A stretch of 38,710 nt of DNA, taken from the NCBI GenBank assembly GCA_934661195.1, contig CAKUJD010000014.1, positions 1 to 38,710 on the forward strand. Direction: 5' to 3'. This document shows, piece after piece, positions 18,753 through 26,811 of this stretch. The DNA is from an uncultured Muribaculaceae bacterium. Lineage in GTDB: Bacteria; Bacteroidota; Bacteroidia; Bacteroidales; Muribaculaceae. Below the pieces are notes generated by a model that saw only the letters and a list, made by a program, of their open reading frames with translations, was not told the origin of the DNA and made no database searches. The position numbers and the translations under genes are program-made. Position 1 is the first letter of the stretch, and each line of letters opens with the position of its first letter.

Positions 18753-19820
18753 ATGGCGCACAACAATGGCATAGCAAAATTCACAGTCAAGACGCTGCTG
18801 GCGGCGCTGCCTGTAATAGCACTGTTGGCGTGGTATGCCATCGCCGACCCATTTCACGTGCTGCACCGCTACCCAGGGCACATCACCACCAACGGCAACA
18901 TTGCCCTCACCATCAACTACGGCTATGTGTCGACCGAAAGTTTCGACTACTACAACCCGTCGATGCGCTACGACTCATTCATCTTCGGCTCATCGATGTC
19001 ACAATACTACCATGCCGCTTGCTGGAAGGCGCACTTGCCAGCAGGCGCATCGGTGTGCCACTTCGATGCCTCGATGGAGACTCTCGACGGCATTATCAAC
19101 AAGATAAGATATGTCAACTCACGCGGCGTCAGAGTGAAACGCGCCCTTATTGTGATAGAGGAATCCATGCTGCACCGCTGGCCGCAAGACGGCAACCCTC
19201 TCTATGCGCAGCACTATGCCACCACGCCGGCATGTGACTACCTCAAGTTTCAGTCGCTGTACTTTGGCATATTCCGCAACCCAGAGTTTATCAAATACAT
19301 GCTTTGGCCACAGCGCTACGCCGGTGAGATGGTGGACAAGCATTTTGCCACCAGCGACATTCAAAACCGCATAGAAGACATCAACGAGAGCTATTACGCG
19401 CGCTTCGACTCACTCATAGCCCACTCGCCTAAGCAATACTTCATCCCTGCACGAATGGCGCGCCGCACGTTTGCCCCCATGCCCATACCATATGCCCCGG
19501 CCATAGGCGGAGAAATGGCAGCCAGGGTGCACACCCTGACACAGCTGCTGCGGGCCAACGGCACCGACTACATTGTAATCATCCCACCCCGCTACCACCG
19601 CCGTCCCATTGCCGAAAGCGACCTCTACGCGCTGCAATGCGAGCTGGGCAATAGCAGCGTGTTTGACTTCAGCCACGATTCCCGTTTGAGCAACGACGCC
19701 GAAGCCTACTACGACAACGAGGCCCACCTTACCGCAGCGAAATGCGCACTATTGCTTGACTCGTGCTACAAAATGCGCGAGTATGCGCTTGAGTCGCCCT
19801 ACTGCACACAGCGAAAATAG
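18753..19820 (+). CDS. Membrane-anchored SGNH/DltD-like partner of the MBOAT protein
   Basis: A 355-residue protein with one N-terminal membrane segment (about 12-31) and a predicted extracytoplasmic domain. FIFGSSMSQYY (about 76-86) fits the SGNH block-I serine site as seen in DltD/AlgJ relatives (GSS in place of GDS), and YYDNEAHLT near residue 325 fits the C-terminal acid-His block. The mid-region IVIIPPRYHRRP resembles the strand before the third block. Immediate position after the MBOAT gene (9 bases) suggests it receives or transfers the acyl group to a surface polysaccharide. Assignment rests on short motifs and context, so substrate and direction of transfer are unknown. Confidence 0.65.
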   Translation: MAHNNGIAKFTVKTLLAALPVIALLAWYAIADPFHVLHRYPGHITTNGNIALTINYGYVSTESFDYYNPSMRYDSFIFGSSMSQYYHAACWKAHLPAGASVCHFDASMETLDGIINKIRYVNSRGVRVKRALIVIEESMLHRWPQDGNPLYAQHYATTPACDYLKFQSLYFGIFRNPEFIKYMLWPQRYAGEMVDKHFATSDIQNRIEDINESYYARFDSLIAHSPKQYFIPARMARRTFAPMPIPYAPAIGGEMAARVHTLTQLLRANGTDYIVIIPPRYHRRPIAESDLYALQCELGNSSVFDFSHDSRLSNDAEAYYDNEAHLTAAKCALLLDSCYKMREYALESPYCTQRK

Positions 19821-19926
19821 TTAATTTTACTACTTTATATTTAACTATTCAGTATTATTTAGTTAATAAATATTAAATTCAGCATATTTTTAGTTCAAAA
19901 ACTATGTTATTCAACATAAAAGTTCA

Positions 19927-19934
19927 TACCTTTG
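19927..19934 (+). promoter_or_regulatory. -7 element driving the small RNA
   Basis: TACCTTTG fits TAnnTTTG; the -33 region is weak. Transcription would begin near 19940, more than 190 bases before murI. Confidence 0.55.
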
Positions 19935-19939
19935 CATCG

Positions 19940-20090
19940 GTTTTCATGGTATTAGTTTTTAAGGTTTTGAATTCCGAGACGTCGTGACGACGGAAAAGAA
20001 TTTTTTTCATTGTTAAGGTTTATGTTAATGGTATTAGAAGGTTAATTAGTTAAGCAATCCCCGATGTTGAATCGAGGATTTTGTTTTTTA
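19940..20090 (+). ncRNA. Probable small non-coding RNA (Bacteroidales-1-like candidate)
   Basis: A promoter-like box at 19927-19934 and a terminator at 20054-20089 delimit about 150 bases with no reading frame of note. The transcript repeats ATGGTATTAG (19946-19955 and 20028-20037), each followed by AAGGTT, and between them holds a GC hairpin CGTCG-TGA-CGACG near 19979-19992 followed by a T7 tract. The layout resembles the Bacteroidales-1 type of conserved RNA, defined by an upstream Bacteroidota promoter and a downstream terminator, but I recall the class and not its exact consensus. A long leader of murI is less likely because murI has its own -7 box. Confidence 0.55.
20054..20089 (+). terminator. 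Terminator of the small RNA
   Basis: AATCCCCGAT and ATCGAGGATT pair with one internal mismatch around GTTGA, followed by TTGTTTTTT. Confidence 0.75.
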
Positions 20091-20114
20091 TATGCCCCAA
20101 TGAAAAAAAATCAG

Positions 20115-20122
20115 TAATTTTG
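20115..20122 (+). promoter_or_regulatory. -7 element of murI
   Basis: TAATTTTG fits TAnnTTTG. Initiation would fall near 20129, only about four bases before the first ATG of murI. Confidence 0.5.
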
Positions 20123-20144
20123 CGCAACATTTATGACTACAACT

Positions 20145-20990
20145 ATGATCAATAACAGCTACGGCACAGCCCCAGCACCGATAGGCGTGTTCGACTCTGG
20201 CTTCGGAGGCCTGTCGGTGCTGCGCGAAATTCGCAAGACGCTGCCGCAATACGACTACATTTTTTTAGGCGACAACGCGCGCGCACCCTATGGCACCCGC
20301 TCGTTCAGCCTCATCTACGACTTCACACTACAAGCAGTGAAATATCTGTTTGAGCAGGGTTGCAGCCTGGTGATAATAGCCTGCAACACAGCGTCGGCCA
20401 AGGCACTGCGCTCAATTCAGCAGCGCGACCTCCCTGTGCTTGACCCGTCGCGCCGCGTGCTGGGTGTTATCCGCCCCACGGTGGAACAACTGGGCAAAAT
20501 CACCCACACGGGCAACATTGGCATTTTTGGCACCCCTGGCACAGTGCAAAGCCGGTCGTATGACATGGAAATTGCCAAAATGTATCCCGACTTTCACGTC
20601 TACGGGCACGCCTGCCCCATGTGGGTGCCGCTGATTGAAAACAAGGAGGCCGACAACGACGGTGCCGACTACTTTGTTAAGAAGGACATCAATGCACTCA
20701 TGAGCCAGTGCAGCGACATCGACACTGTGATTTTGGGATGCACGCACTACCCGCTGCTCATCAACAAAATCAAGAAATACATGCCGGCTGGTGTCAGCAT
20801 AGTGGCGCAAGGCGGCATTGTGGCCGAGAGCCTTGCCGACTACCTAAAGCGCCACCCTGAGATAGAGCAGCGATGCTCGAAGGGCGGCACATGCGACTAC
20901 CGCACCACCGAAGACGCTGACCGCTTCTCGAGCCTGGCAAGCATTTTTGTAAACGAAGAAGTCAACGCCAAACACATCACACTGAAATGA
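20145..20990 (+). CDS. murI: Glutamate racemase
   Basis: Interconverts L- and D-glutamate to supply D-glutamate for peptidoglycan. The product is 281 residues from this start. It shows IGVFDSGFGGLSVLREI at the N-terminus, FLGDNARAPYG, the first catalytic cysteine in IIACNTAS, and the second in ILGCTHYPLL, with both catalytic halves intact. A clear -7 box ends at 20122, so transcription should begin near 20129; the ATG at 20133 would have almost no leader, and I prefer ATG 20145 (MINNSYG). The 20133 start adds four residues and cannot be excluded. The next gene overlaps it by four bases (ATGA). Confidence 0.95.
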   Translation: MINNSYGTAPAPIGVFDSGFGGLSVLREIRKTLPQYDYIFLGDNARAPYGTRSFSLIYDFTLQAVKYLFEQGCSLVIIACNTASAKALRSIQQRDLPVLDPSRRVLGVIRPTVEQLGKITHTGNIGIFGTPGTVQSRSYDMEIAKMYPDFHVYGHACPMWVPLIENKEADNDGADYFVKKDINALMSQCSDIDTVILGCTHYPLLINKIKKYMPAGVSIVAQGGIVAESLADYLKRHPEIEQRCSKGGTCDYRTTEDADRFSSLASIFVNEEVNAKHITLK

Positions 20991-21754
20991 AACGCCTCAC
21001 ACTCATGACAATGGCAACCACTATGCTGCTTGCCGCGTCGTCGTGCGACAAAAGCAACGACTACAACACCCAAGTGACCCTGCTGCTCAACCAAACCCCG
21101 ATAAGCTATAACAGCAACGGCGTATGGACCGATGCAATGACCGAAGGCACCAATGTGGTGTCGCAGGGCCTCAAGTTTTCACACAAAGTCATCGCGGTGC
21201 AAGGCAAGTGGAGCGGGTTTGTGGCAAGCCGCAGCAGCGATGTGGCAGACTATAGCAACGACATCTGGCTTAACCACCAGTATACCGTGATGGGCGGAGG
21301 CGGCAAGTCGGGCGAACGCACACCCTACTTAGTGGCCAAATGGGACTCGACTGAAAATGCGACATCCGTGGCCGGGGCCTCGTGCAGCGTGACCTATGCC
21401 GACAGCACCGAATTCACTCCTGTGTCGGTGCTTGTCAACAACACCACCTACACCTACTATGCCATTCAAAACGGCACACAGCAGTCAAGGAAATTCACTG
21501 CGGGTGACTGGTATAAGCTATGCGTGTGGGGAGTGAAGGCCAGTGGCGAAACCACCGGCCCCGTAGAGGTGTATCTGGCCGACTACCGCAACTCCGTGCC
21601 AATTTTTGTTAAGGACTGGACATACGTCAACCTTGAGCAATTGGGCAAAGTGAAGGGCATATACTTCACCGTCGGCTCAAGCGACAAGGGCAGGCTGGGC
21701 ATAAAGACACCCACCTACTTCGCCATTGACCGCCTGACCATTGACACGAAATAA
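20987..21754 (+). CDS. DUF4465-type secreted lipoprotein
   Basis: A 255-residue predicted lipoprotein: a hydrophobic signal ends in the lipobox LAASSC with the acylated cysteine at about residue 20. The mature part resembles DUF4465: a conserved N-terminal GVWTD region, NHQYTVMGGGG, a YYA strand, GDWYKLCVWG, VEVYLADYRN, VKDWTYVNLEQLGKVKGIYF and the C-terminal YFAIDRLTI. This reads as an all-beta jelly-roll domain; its role is not known, though carbohydrate or cobalamin-related settings are common for such lipoproteins. It overlaps murI by four bases, so it is translated from the same message even though the functions look unrelated. No terminator was seen before the convergent TPR gene 32 bases away. 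Confidence 0.75.
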   Translation: MKRLTLMTMATTMLLAASSCDKSNDYNTQVTLLLNQTPISYNSNGVWTDAMTEGTNVVSQGLKFSHKVIAVQGKWSGFVASRSSDVADYSNDIWLNHQYTVMGGGGKSGERTPYLVAKWDSTENATSVAGASCSVTYADSTEFTPVSVLVNNTTYTYYAIQNGTQQSRKFTAGDWYKLCVWGVKASGETTGPVEVYLADYRNSVPIFVKDWTYVNLEQLGKVKGIYFTVGSSDKGRLGIKTPTYFAIDRLTIDTK

Positions 21755-21786
21755 GGTTTAAAGTTTAAAGTAAATTCTCTTATTTA

Positions 21787-22071
21787 TTAGGGATTAAAGA
21801 GGTCGTGGTCGTAGAAGCCGAGCACTGCCTGCGCGGCTTTGTAGGCCTCAGCGGCCGGGCCCGACGGGTCGAGCTCAACAGCCTCGCAATAGCAGCCAAG
21901 CGCACCCTTCCAGTCGTTGAGCTGGCGGTAGGCATTGCCCATAATATAGTAGGCCTCGGCGCGCAGCGCTGCCTCGGCCGCTTCGTTGCCAGCCACACGC
22001 TTAGCCGCCTCAATCGCTTCAAGCGACTTACCGGCAAGCAGCGTGGCACGTATTTCTTCAAGTTGATCCAT
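21787..22071 (-). CDS. Small TPR-repeat protein
   Basis: A 94-residue soluble protein with two tetratricopeptide-like helical hairpins: one near residues 35-65 (AEAYYIMGNAYRQLNDWKGA), and a partial one following (YCEAVELDPSGPAAEAYKAA). The end FYDHDLFNP is typical of short Bacteroidales TPR proteins. TPRs bind other proteins; no partner is indicated because the gene stands alone, convergent with the lipoprotein and divergent from the phytase gene. A minus-strand TAACTTTG at 22107-22100 precedes it by about 28 bases. Confidence 0.75.
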   Translation of the reverse strand: MDQLEEIRATLLAGKSLEAIEAAKRVAGNEAAEAALRAEAYYIMGNAYRQLNDWKGALGCYCEAVELDPSGPAAEAYKAAQAVLGFYDHDLFNP

Positions 22072-22099
22072 TCAGTTTTACTGTTTTTTAGTGCTTGTG

Positions 22100-22107
22100 C
22101 AAAGTTA
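22100..22107 (-). promoter_or_regulatory. -7 element of the TPR gene
   Basis: TAACTTTG on the minus strand; TTTG (22128-22125) lies 17 bases upstream, slightly closer than usual. Confidence 0.5.
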
Positions 22108-22155
22108 GCGCATATATGCCAACGCAAAACAGAAATGCATTCAAAAAAATATGCT

Positions 22156-22163
22156 TAACTTTG
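22156..22163 (+). promoter_or_regulatory. -7 element of the phytase gene
   Basis: TAACTTTG, 25 bases before the ATG at 22189. No good -33 box is visible. Confidence 0.5.
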
Positions 22164-22188
22164 TAGTAGCAAAAATCACAACAGCAAA

Positions 22189-23409
22189 ATGAAACATGCA
22201 ATAATAGCCATCGCCGCGCTGCTGTGCAGCATTGGAGCCAGAGCCTACAATGCCGACCAGTGCCAGGGCAGCCTTGGCCCCTATCCCACCAATGTGACAC
22301 AAATCACATATCCCGACAGTCTGAAGCCCGTGTTCATCAACCACTTGGGCCGACACGGTTCGCGCTACCCCGCATCGGCCTACTCGGCCACCACCATGCG
22401 CAAGGCACTGCTCAAAGCCGACTCGCTGAAGACCATCACCAAACTTGGCAAAAGATTCCTGAAGGTGATCGACGAGGTGATGGCACGCAGCAACGGCCAG
22501 TGGGGGCAACTCGACTCCACCGGAATGGCCGAACACCGCGGCATTGCGCGGCGCATGGCTGCGGCTTTCCCGCAGCTGTTCAATGGCGGACGCGTGCTGT
22601 CGGGTTCGTCCAAGAGCCCCCGGGCCATAATGAGCATGTATTCGTTCACCCACGAACTGTCGCTGCACGCCAACGACATCACGCTGATTGAGGTGTCGGG
22701 CAAGTCGCTCGACGAGACCCTACGCCCGTTTGACGTCAATTCCGACTACAAGACATACATGTCACAGAAGCCATGGAAGAGCATCTATGACCACTACGTG
22801 GACAGCGTGGCCCCCACCGCCGTGAGCCGGCTGCTGGGCAAGACCTACCCAGCAACTCGCGCCGAACTTCAACAGCTGTCGATAATAGAATACTACAACA
22901 TTGCCAACCTCAAGGCCATGGGCATGGCCAATGACTACGCCCCCTTCCTGACGCTTGACGAATACAACCGCCTGTGGTCGTGCTTCAACCTGCGGCAGTA
23001 TTTCCAGCACACGCAGTCGGCCGTGTCAACCCTGCCGTCCGACATCTGCGCGCCGCTGCTCCACGAGATAGTGGAATCTACCGAACAGGCCGCGCAGGGC
23101 CTCTCCACCACCACCGCCCTGCTGCGCTTCGCCCACGCCGAGACTGTGCTGCCGCTGGTGTCGCTCATGCGCCTGCCAGGATGCTGCTACACCGGCCGCG
23201 ACTTTGGCAACCTTGCGCAGCATTGGGCCGACTTCAGCGTGGTGCCCATGGCTGCCAACCTGCAAGTAGTGCTGTGCAAAGCCCCATCGGGCAAGCACTA
23301 TGCGCTGGTGCTGCTCAACGAGAAGCTCGTGGCACCAATCCAGGGCGACAGCCGCACCGTGGTGCCATGGAGCGAGTTGCGCGACTACTGGCTGAGTCTG
23401 GTGAAGTAA
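22189..23409 (+). CDS. MINPP-type histidine acid phosphatase (phytase-like)
   Basis: Predicted exported multiple inositol polyphosphate phosphatase that removes phosphates from phytate or similar esters. The 406-residue product has a signal peptide (to about GARA, residue 19) and then the branch-2 histidine phosphatase core: RHGSRYP near residue 54 supplies the phosphohistidine, and HAETVLPL near residue 317 is the HAE proton-donor motif that marks MINPP enzymes in place of the HD of typical phytases. MINPP homologues are known in gut Bacteroides. It has its own -7 box. The downstream AlbA-domain gene begins 94 bases later and may be co-transcribed, although a T7 tract lies between. Confidence 0.86.
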   Translation: MKHAIIAIAALLCSIGARAYNADQCQGSLGPYPTNVTQITYPDSLKPVFINHLGRHGSRYPASAYSATTMRKALLKADSLKTITKLGKRFLKVIDEVMARSNGQWGQLDSTGMAEHRGIARRMAAAFPQLFNGGRVLSGSSKSPRAIMSMYSFTHELSLHANDITLIEVSGKSLDETLRPFDVNSDYKTYMSQKPWKSIYDHYVDSVAPTAVSRLLGKTYPATRAELQQLSIIEYYNIANLKAMGMANDYAPFLTLDEYNRLWSCFNLRQYFQHTQSAVSTLPSDICAPLLHEIVESTEQAAQGLSTTTALLRFAHAETVLPLVSLMRLPGCCYTGRDFGNLAQHWADFSVVPMAANLQVVLCKAPSGKHYALVLLNEKLVAPIQGDSRTVVPWSELRDYWLSLVK

Positions 23410-23503
23410 CCACCAGCCGACAACACATCAATCTGCAATCAACCGGCCTTTTTTTGATGGCAAGCGCGAGCCATTACGGCCAAATGAAAAGTCCACACAC
23501 CCG

Positions 23504-24148
23504 ATGAACAAGAACAAGGCACGCCTCATGGCCCTCATCAGCGAGGGCGAGCATGAGCAGCAAGACTTTAAATATCAGATTTCTGACGCAAAAAAGATTG
23601 CCCGCAGCCTCTCGGCCTTCGCCAACCACAGCGGCGGGCGACTGCTGGTGGGCGTCAAGGACAACGGCAACATTGCCGGCATCAGCAGCGACGAAGAGGC
23701 CTACATGATTCAGCAGGCCGCCGACATGTATTGCCGACCTCCACAACGGCTTGAATACGAAGCGCTGAGCATTGAGGGCAAAACAGTGCTTATAGCCACC
23801 ATTGCCGAAGCTGCCAACAAGCCCGTTAAGGCCCCCGATGAGAACGGAGCATGGAAAGCCTACTACCGCGTAGCCGACGAAAACGTGCTGGCAAGCGCAG
23901 TGCATGTGCGGGTGCTGCAAGGCAGCTCAAGCGATGAAAGCGCGCCCGTGCTGAGCTACACCGACAGCGAGCGCGCCCTGCTCGACTACCTGCGCACCCA
24001 CGGCGGCATCAGCCTAAACGGATACGCCCGACTGGCCCACACATCGCGTCTTAAGGCCGAAGAGTCGGTGGTGAACCTGTGTGAAATGGGCATCATCGAC
24101 ATCCATTACCACAACGGCACCTGCCTCCTCGCCCTCAAAGGCCAGTAG
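23504..24148 (+). CDS. AlbA/Schlafen-domain protein with C-terminal winged helix
   Basis: A 214-residue cytoplasmic protein. The N-terminal part (about 10-135) matches the AlbA_2 (Schlafen-type) domain: QDFKYQISDAKKIARSLSAFAN, GGRLLVGVKDNGNIAGI, and a later YYRVADEN segment. The C-terminal 60 residues (YTDSERALLDYLRTHGGISLNGYARLAHTS) form a probable winged helix-turn-helix. Such proteins are found as putative transcriptional regulators and, in some settings, in phage-defence loci, so function cannot be set from sequence. The GC-rich codon use matches the core genes around it. Confidence 0.8.
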   Translation: MNKNKARLMALISEGEHEQQDFKYQISDAKKIARSLSAFANHSGGRLLVGVKDNGNIAGISSDEEAYMIQQAADMYCRPPQRLEYEALSIEGKTVLIATIAEAANKPVKAPDENGAWKAYYRVADENVLASAVHVRVLQGSSSDESAPVLSYTDSERALLDYLRTHGGISLNGYARLAHTSRLKAEESVVNLCEMGIIDIHYHNGTCLLALKGQ

Positions 24149-24192
24149 CGCCTCCCCACACAATGCAGCAAAATAATTAAACCGACAACATT

Positions 24193-24960
24193 ATGAAAAT
24201 TTTATTTGGCATCATCGCCCTTTGCTTCCTGTCAGTCACCGCCTATGCGGAAGCAGACTTCGTTAGAATTCATGGAAAAGTCACTGACTACAACGGACGT
24301 CCCGTGGACTCCTGCACAGTGCTGATCTACAATCCCGATTTCACCGAAGCCTATGAAACCACAAGCGACCCACAAGGCCTATACACCCTCGACAGCATTC
24401 CCAAAGGACGATATGCCGCCATTGCAGCAATGCGAATCAACGAATATCCCCGGGAGCTGAAAGTGGCCCACAAAGACATGAAACTTGAATTTTGGGCATG
24501 GAACGTTGTAGCTGACCGCGACATTACACTTAATATCCGATATGACAAACTGGAATTGTATGGGACAACGGCTTTTTTAGAATATGGCGGACGACAGGAG
24601 ATGCTTATCTACACCAGGCCAATGAGCGTTACGAAAGTCCTCGCCTACCAAAACTTTGTGAATAAAGCCGATGCAGAAAAGCACTCCATTGTAACGGTAG
24701 AACCCAAGTATATGACATTTGAGGTATATGCCGACGGCAAACCGCTGCAAATATATTCCATTCAGCCACTAACCATGCTGGACAAGGGAAACAGTGCTGG
24801 TAATGACATGTGCTACCTGCTGCAAGTGGAACTGCCCAAGGACATCTACTCCCACAATGCCCCATACGAGATAAGGGTGGTAGGACACAATTCGCAGTAC
24901 AACGAGTCGGGCGAAAGCGTGTATTACCTCGAGCCGCCAAAATACGACTGGAAGAGATAG
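24193..24960 (+). CDS. Secreted protein with carboxypeptidase-like regulatory domain
   Basis: A 255-residue exported protein: signal peptide to about residue 19 (VTAYA), followed by a CarboxypepD_reg/CNA-B-like beta-sandwich (about 25-95, with GKVTDYNGRPVDSCTVLIY and DPQGLYTLDSIPKGRYA). The remaining 150 residues are beta-rich with no family I recognise. Such domains are common at the start of Bacteroidota surface proteins, but no outer-membrane barrel follows here. It is visibly more AT-rich than murI or the phytase gene, as are the genes to its right, hinting at separate origin. A short hairpin AGCCC-GGGCT lies at 24984-25002 without a T-run. Confidence 0.65.
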   Translation: MKILFGIIALCFLSVTAYAEADFVRIHGKVTDYNGRPVDSCTVLIYNPDFTEAYETTSDPQGLYTLDSIPKGRYAAIAAMRINEYPRELKVAHKDMKLEFWAWNVVADRDITLNIRYDKLELYGTTAFLEYGGRQEMLIYTRPMSVTKVLAYQNFVNKADAEKHSIVTVEPKYMTFEVYADGKPLQIYSIQPLTMLDKGNSAGNDMCYLLQVELPKDIYSHNAPYEIRVVGHNSQYNESGESVYYLEPPKYDWKR

Positions 24961-25049
24961 TCCATGAGGCTCTGATTAAGCAGCAGCCCTTCTTTAATGG
25001 GCTATGCCAACCATGGGCACATCTCTGTAGTGAAAGATAATATTCTTCA

Positions 25050-25562
25050 TTATTTTATTGGGTCGTGACAGAAGTCTTTGCGTTTGCACTTCTTGCAGAA
25101 CTTGCCAATCCACACGTCATCAAACTGATTCATGGCTTGCTCGACAACAGCCGGTTCATCAGTCAGTATGCCAGCCTCAAAGTTGCGTTTGCCTTCACCT
25201 TTCATCCCAATGCCGGCTCCTGTCAGGTTTGCGCTGCCAATATAGGCCTCCTTTAAGTCAAAAACCAACATCTTGAAGTGAACACGTGGACAAAGCACCC
25301 GCTCCAGACGGTCATACAAGACGGGGCGTCGGTCAAAGTCTTCCCGAAAAGCCGGGCCAGGTTCCTTTGCGTGAATGAGCCTCACCTCCACTCCTTTGCG
25401 TATGAGTTGCGCCAGCAGAGCAAGGAAAGGCTTCTTCTCCTTGCTCAAGTCCACATAGAGGTCTTTGATGTCAGCTGTACCAATCCAAAGACAGTGCTTC
25501 ACGGTATACACCCGCGAAAGCACCTCTTTGTAGTGGTCAGTGTTGGAAATATAAATAAGCAT
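25050..25562 (-). CDS. Phospholipase D-like (HKD) nuclease/phosphodiesterase-domain protein
   Basis: A 170-residue protein with one complete HKD signature, HFKMLVFDLKEAYIGSANLTG near residues 104-124 (His, Lys, Asp and Gly-Ser-x-Asn in register; quoted parts HFKMLVFD and GSANLTG). A single HKD suggests action as a dimer, as in small PLD-family nucleases. The C-terminus has CKKCKRKDFC, a possible metal-binding knuckle. There is no signal peptide, so it is probably cytoplasmic. Start ATG 25562 (MLIYISNTDHY) is preferred over a GTG 30 bases upstream. It follows a WYL regulator gene by 69 bases on the same strand. DNA, RNA or lipid substrate is unknown. Confidence 0.75.
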   Translation of the reverse strand: MLIYISNTDHYKEVLSRVYTVKHCLWIGTADIKDLYVDLSKEKKPFLALLAQLIRKGVEVRLIHAKEPGPAFREDFDRRPVLYDRLERVLCPRVHFKMLVFDLKEAYIGSANLTGAGIGMKGEGKRNFEAGILTDEPAVVEQAMNQFDDVWIGKFCKKCKRKDFCHDPIK

Positions 25563-25631
25563 GGGGGTTATGTCATTACAGGAGAGCCACACTTAAGCTT
25601 TGCAGCCATCGCATGGTCTCGACTGGCATCA

Positions 25632-26543
25632 CTAACTCTCTTTATAATTGTTCCACATTCGCTTTGTCTTCTCGGCCATCTCCTTGCGGAGCCATAGCGG
25701 TTCAAGCACCTCCAGGTCATCGCCATTCCAAAGCAGTTCTTGCTGAAAGTCGAAAGTGGGCCTGACTTGCAGCTCAAAGATACTATAGCCGTCTGTCTTT
25801 TCTGTTTCTTGTTGTGACACATGCAAAGGAAGGTCGCGGAGATAGTTTGCCTGACTAGCACTGACCTTGATTTTCACCTTCTCAATGCCGCAACCGTCAC
25901 CTGGGATTACGCCAATGCAACCCTTGAAGTACTCTTGCGGATCAAAGTTATCGGGAAAGTCAAAAGTATGGCTCGAAAGGCGAAAGTCCCGAATGCGGTC
26001 AAGGCAAAAAACAATGTCAATGCCTGCCGGCCAGTTGCGCCCCACCATATACCAGCGCTGACGGAAAAGTTTTACGCACAACGGCATCACATAGTGGTCG
26101 CGTGTGTCACCATTCCAGTAGTTGAAGTAATTGATATGGACGAAACGGTTCTTCTTCATGGCATCGATGATGGGCTCCAAATACTCCATGCCGCTCGGCA
26201 CATCTTCGAGTATAATCCTATCCTTTACCGCCTTGCTTTCAATGAGCGAGTTGCTCACCGACAGTGTGCTCAGCAGCCACTTCTCAACGCTGCCACTCTT
26301 CAAGTCGTCAGCATTGGCTATGTAATACCTGTATGGAGCTGTATTCTCACATTCAATCGACAATCCGAATGTGTCGAAGATGTTCCACTTCCACTTGTGG
26401 AAGGTGCGCTTCTGCATCTCTTCGCCGCCGCTAAGGTCCACATTGTCAATCCAGCGGCGGTTCAGTTCCTCAAAGGAAATCTTGCGTGCCCGACTGATGG
26501 TTTCCACAATCCATACGAGCTTATTGGTTTGGTTCAGTGCCAT
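25632..26543 (-). CDS. WYL-domain transcriptional regulator
   Basis: A 303-residue protein with an N-terminal helix-turn-helix (about 8-75, LVWIVETISRARKISFEELNRRW) and a central WYL domain (about 125-205) in which the eponymous motif is RQRWYMVGRN and is followed by FCLDRIRDFRL. The C-terminal WCX-type extension (about 225-300) includes DFQQELLWNGDDLEVLEP. WYL proteins sense ligands, often nucleic acid or nucleotides, and frequently control phage-defence or DNA-repair genes. The PLD-like gene downstream on the same strand is the obvious target or partner. A minus-strand TAACTTTG lies at 26592-26585, about 42 bases before the start. Confidence 0.85.
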   Translation of the reverse strand: MALNQTNKLVWIVETISRARKISFEELNRRWIDNVDLSGGEEMQKRTFHKWKWNIFDTFGLSIECENTAPYRYYIANADDLKSGSVEKWLLSTLSVSNSLIESKAVKDRIILEDVPSGMEYLEPIIDAMKKNRFVHINYFNYWNGDTRDHYVMPLCVKLFRQRWYMVGRNWPAGIDIVFCLDRIRDFRLSSHTFDFPDNFDPQEYFKGCIGVIPGDGCGIEKVKIKVSASQANYLRDLPLHVSQQETEKTDGYSIFELQVRPTFDFQQELLWNGDDLEVLEPLWLRKEMAEKTKRMWNNYKES

Positions 26544-26811
26544 ATTATTATAATCACAATTACATATATAAGACGTTTATGCTGCAAAGTTATTGTTTGG
26601 GTGTGCCTTTTCCGTTCACACCTGCGAGATATTTTTATCGGTTCTTACATTTAGGGCCAATTCATGCGTCACACCATTCGAAAATCCATCAAAACATCTA
26701 TGCATTAACAATTAAACAAGCATAATCTATTAACTGTTATTAATCTGTGCGTGTCTCATTTCTGCCCATATGAACGTTTTTTTTGCAATCAACAAATAAA
26801 TAATCACAACG
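26544..26811. other. Divergent gap between the WYL regulator and a small secreted protein
   Basis: AT-rich 268 bases. On the minus strand TAACTTTG (26592-26585) is a likely -7 box for the WYL gene. On the plus side no TAnnTTTG was seen before 26812; a T8 tract followed by GC near 26770 is the closest. No RNA structure was noted. Confidence 0.45.

Noticed and set aside
23440..23456. T7 tract after the phytase gene as a terminator
   Set aside because: No convincing hairpin precedes it; only a few scattered complementary bases were found.
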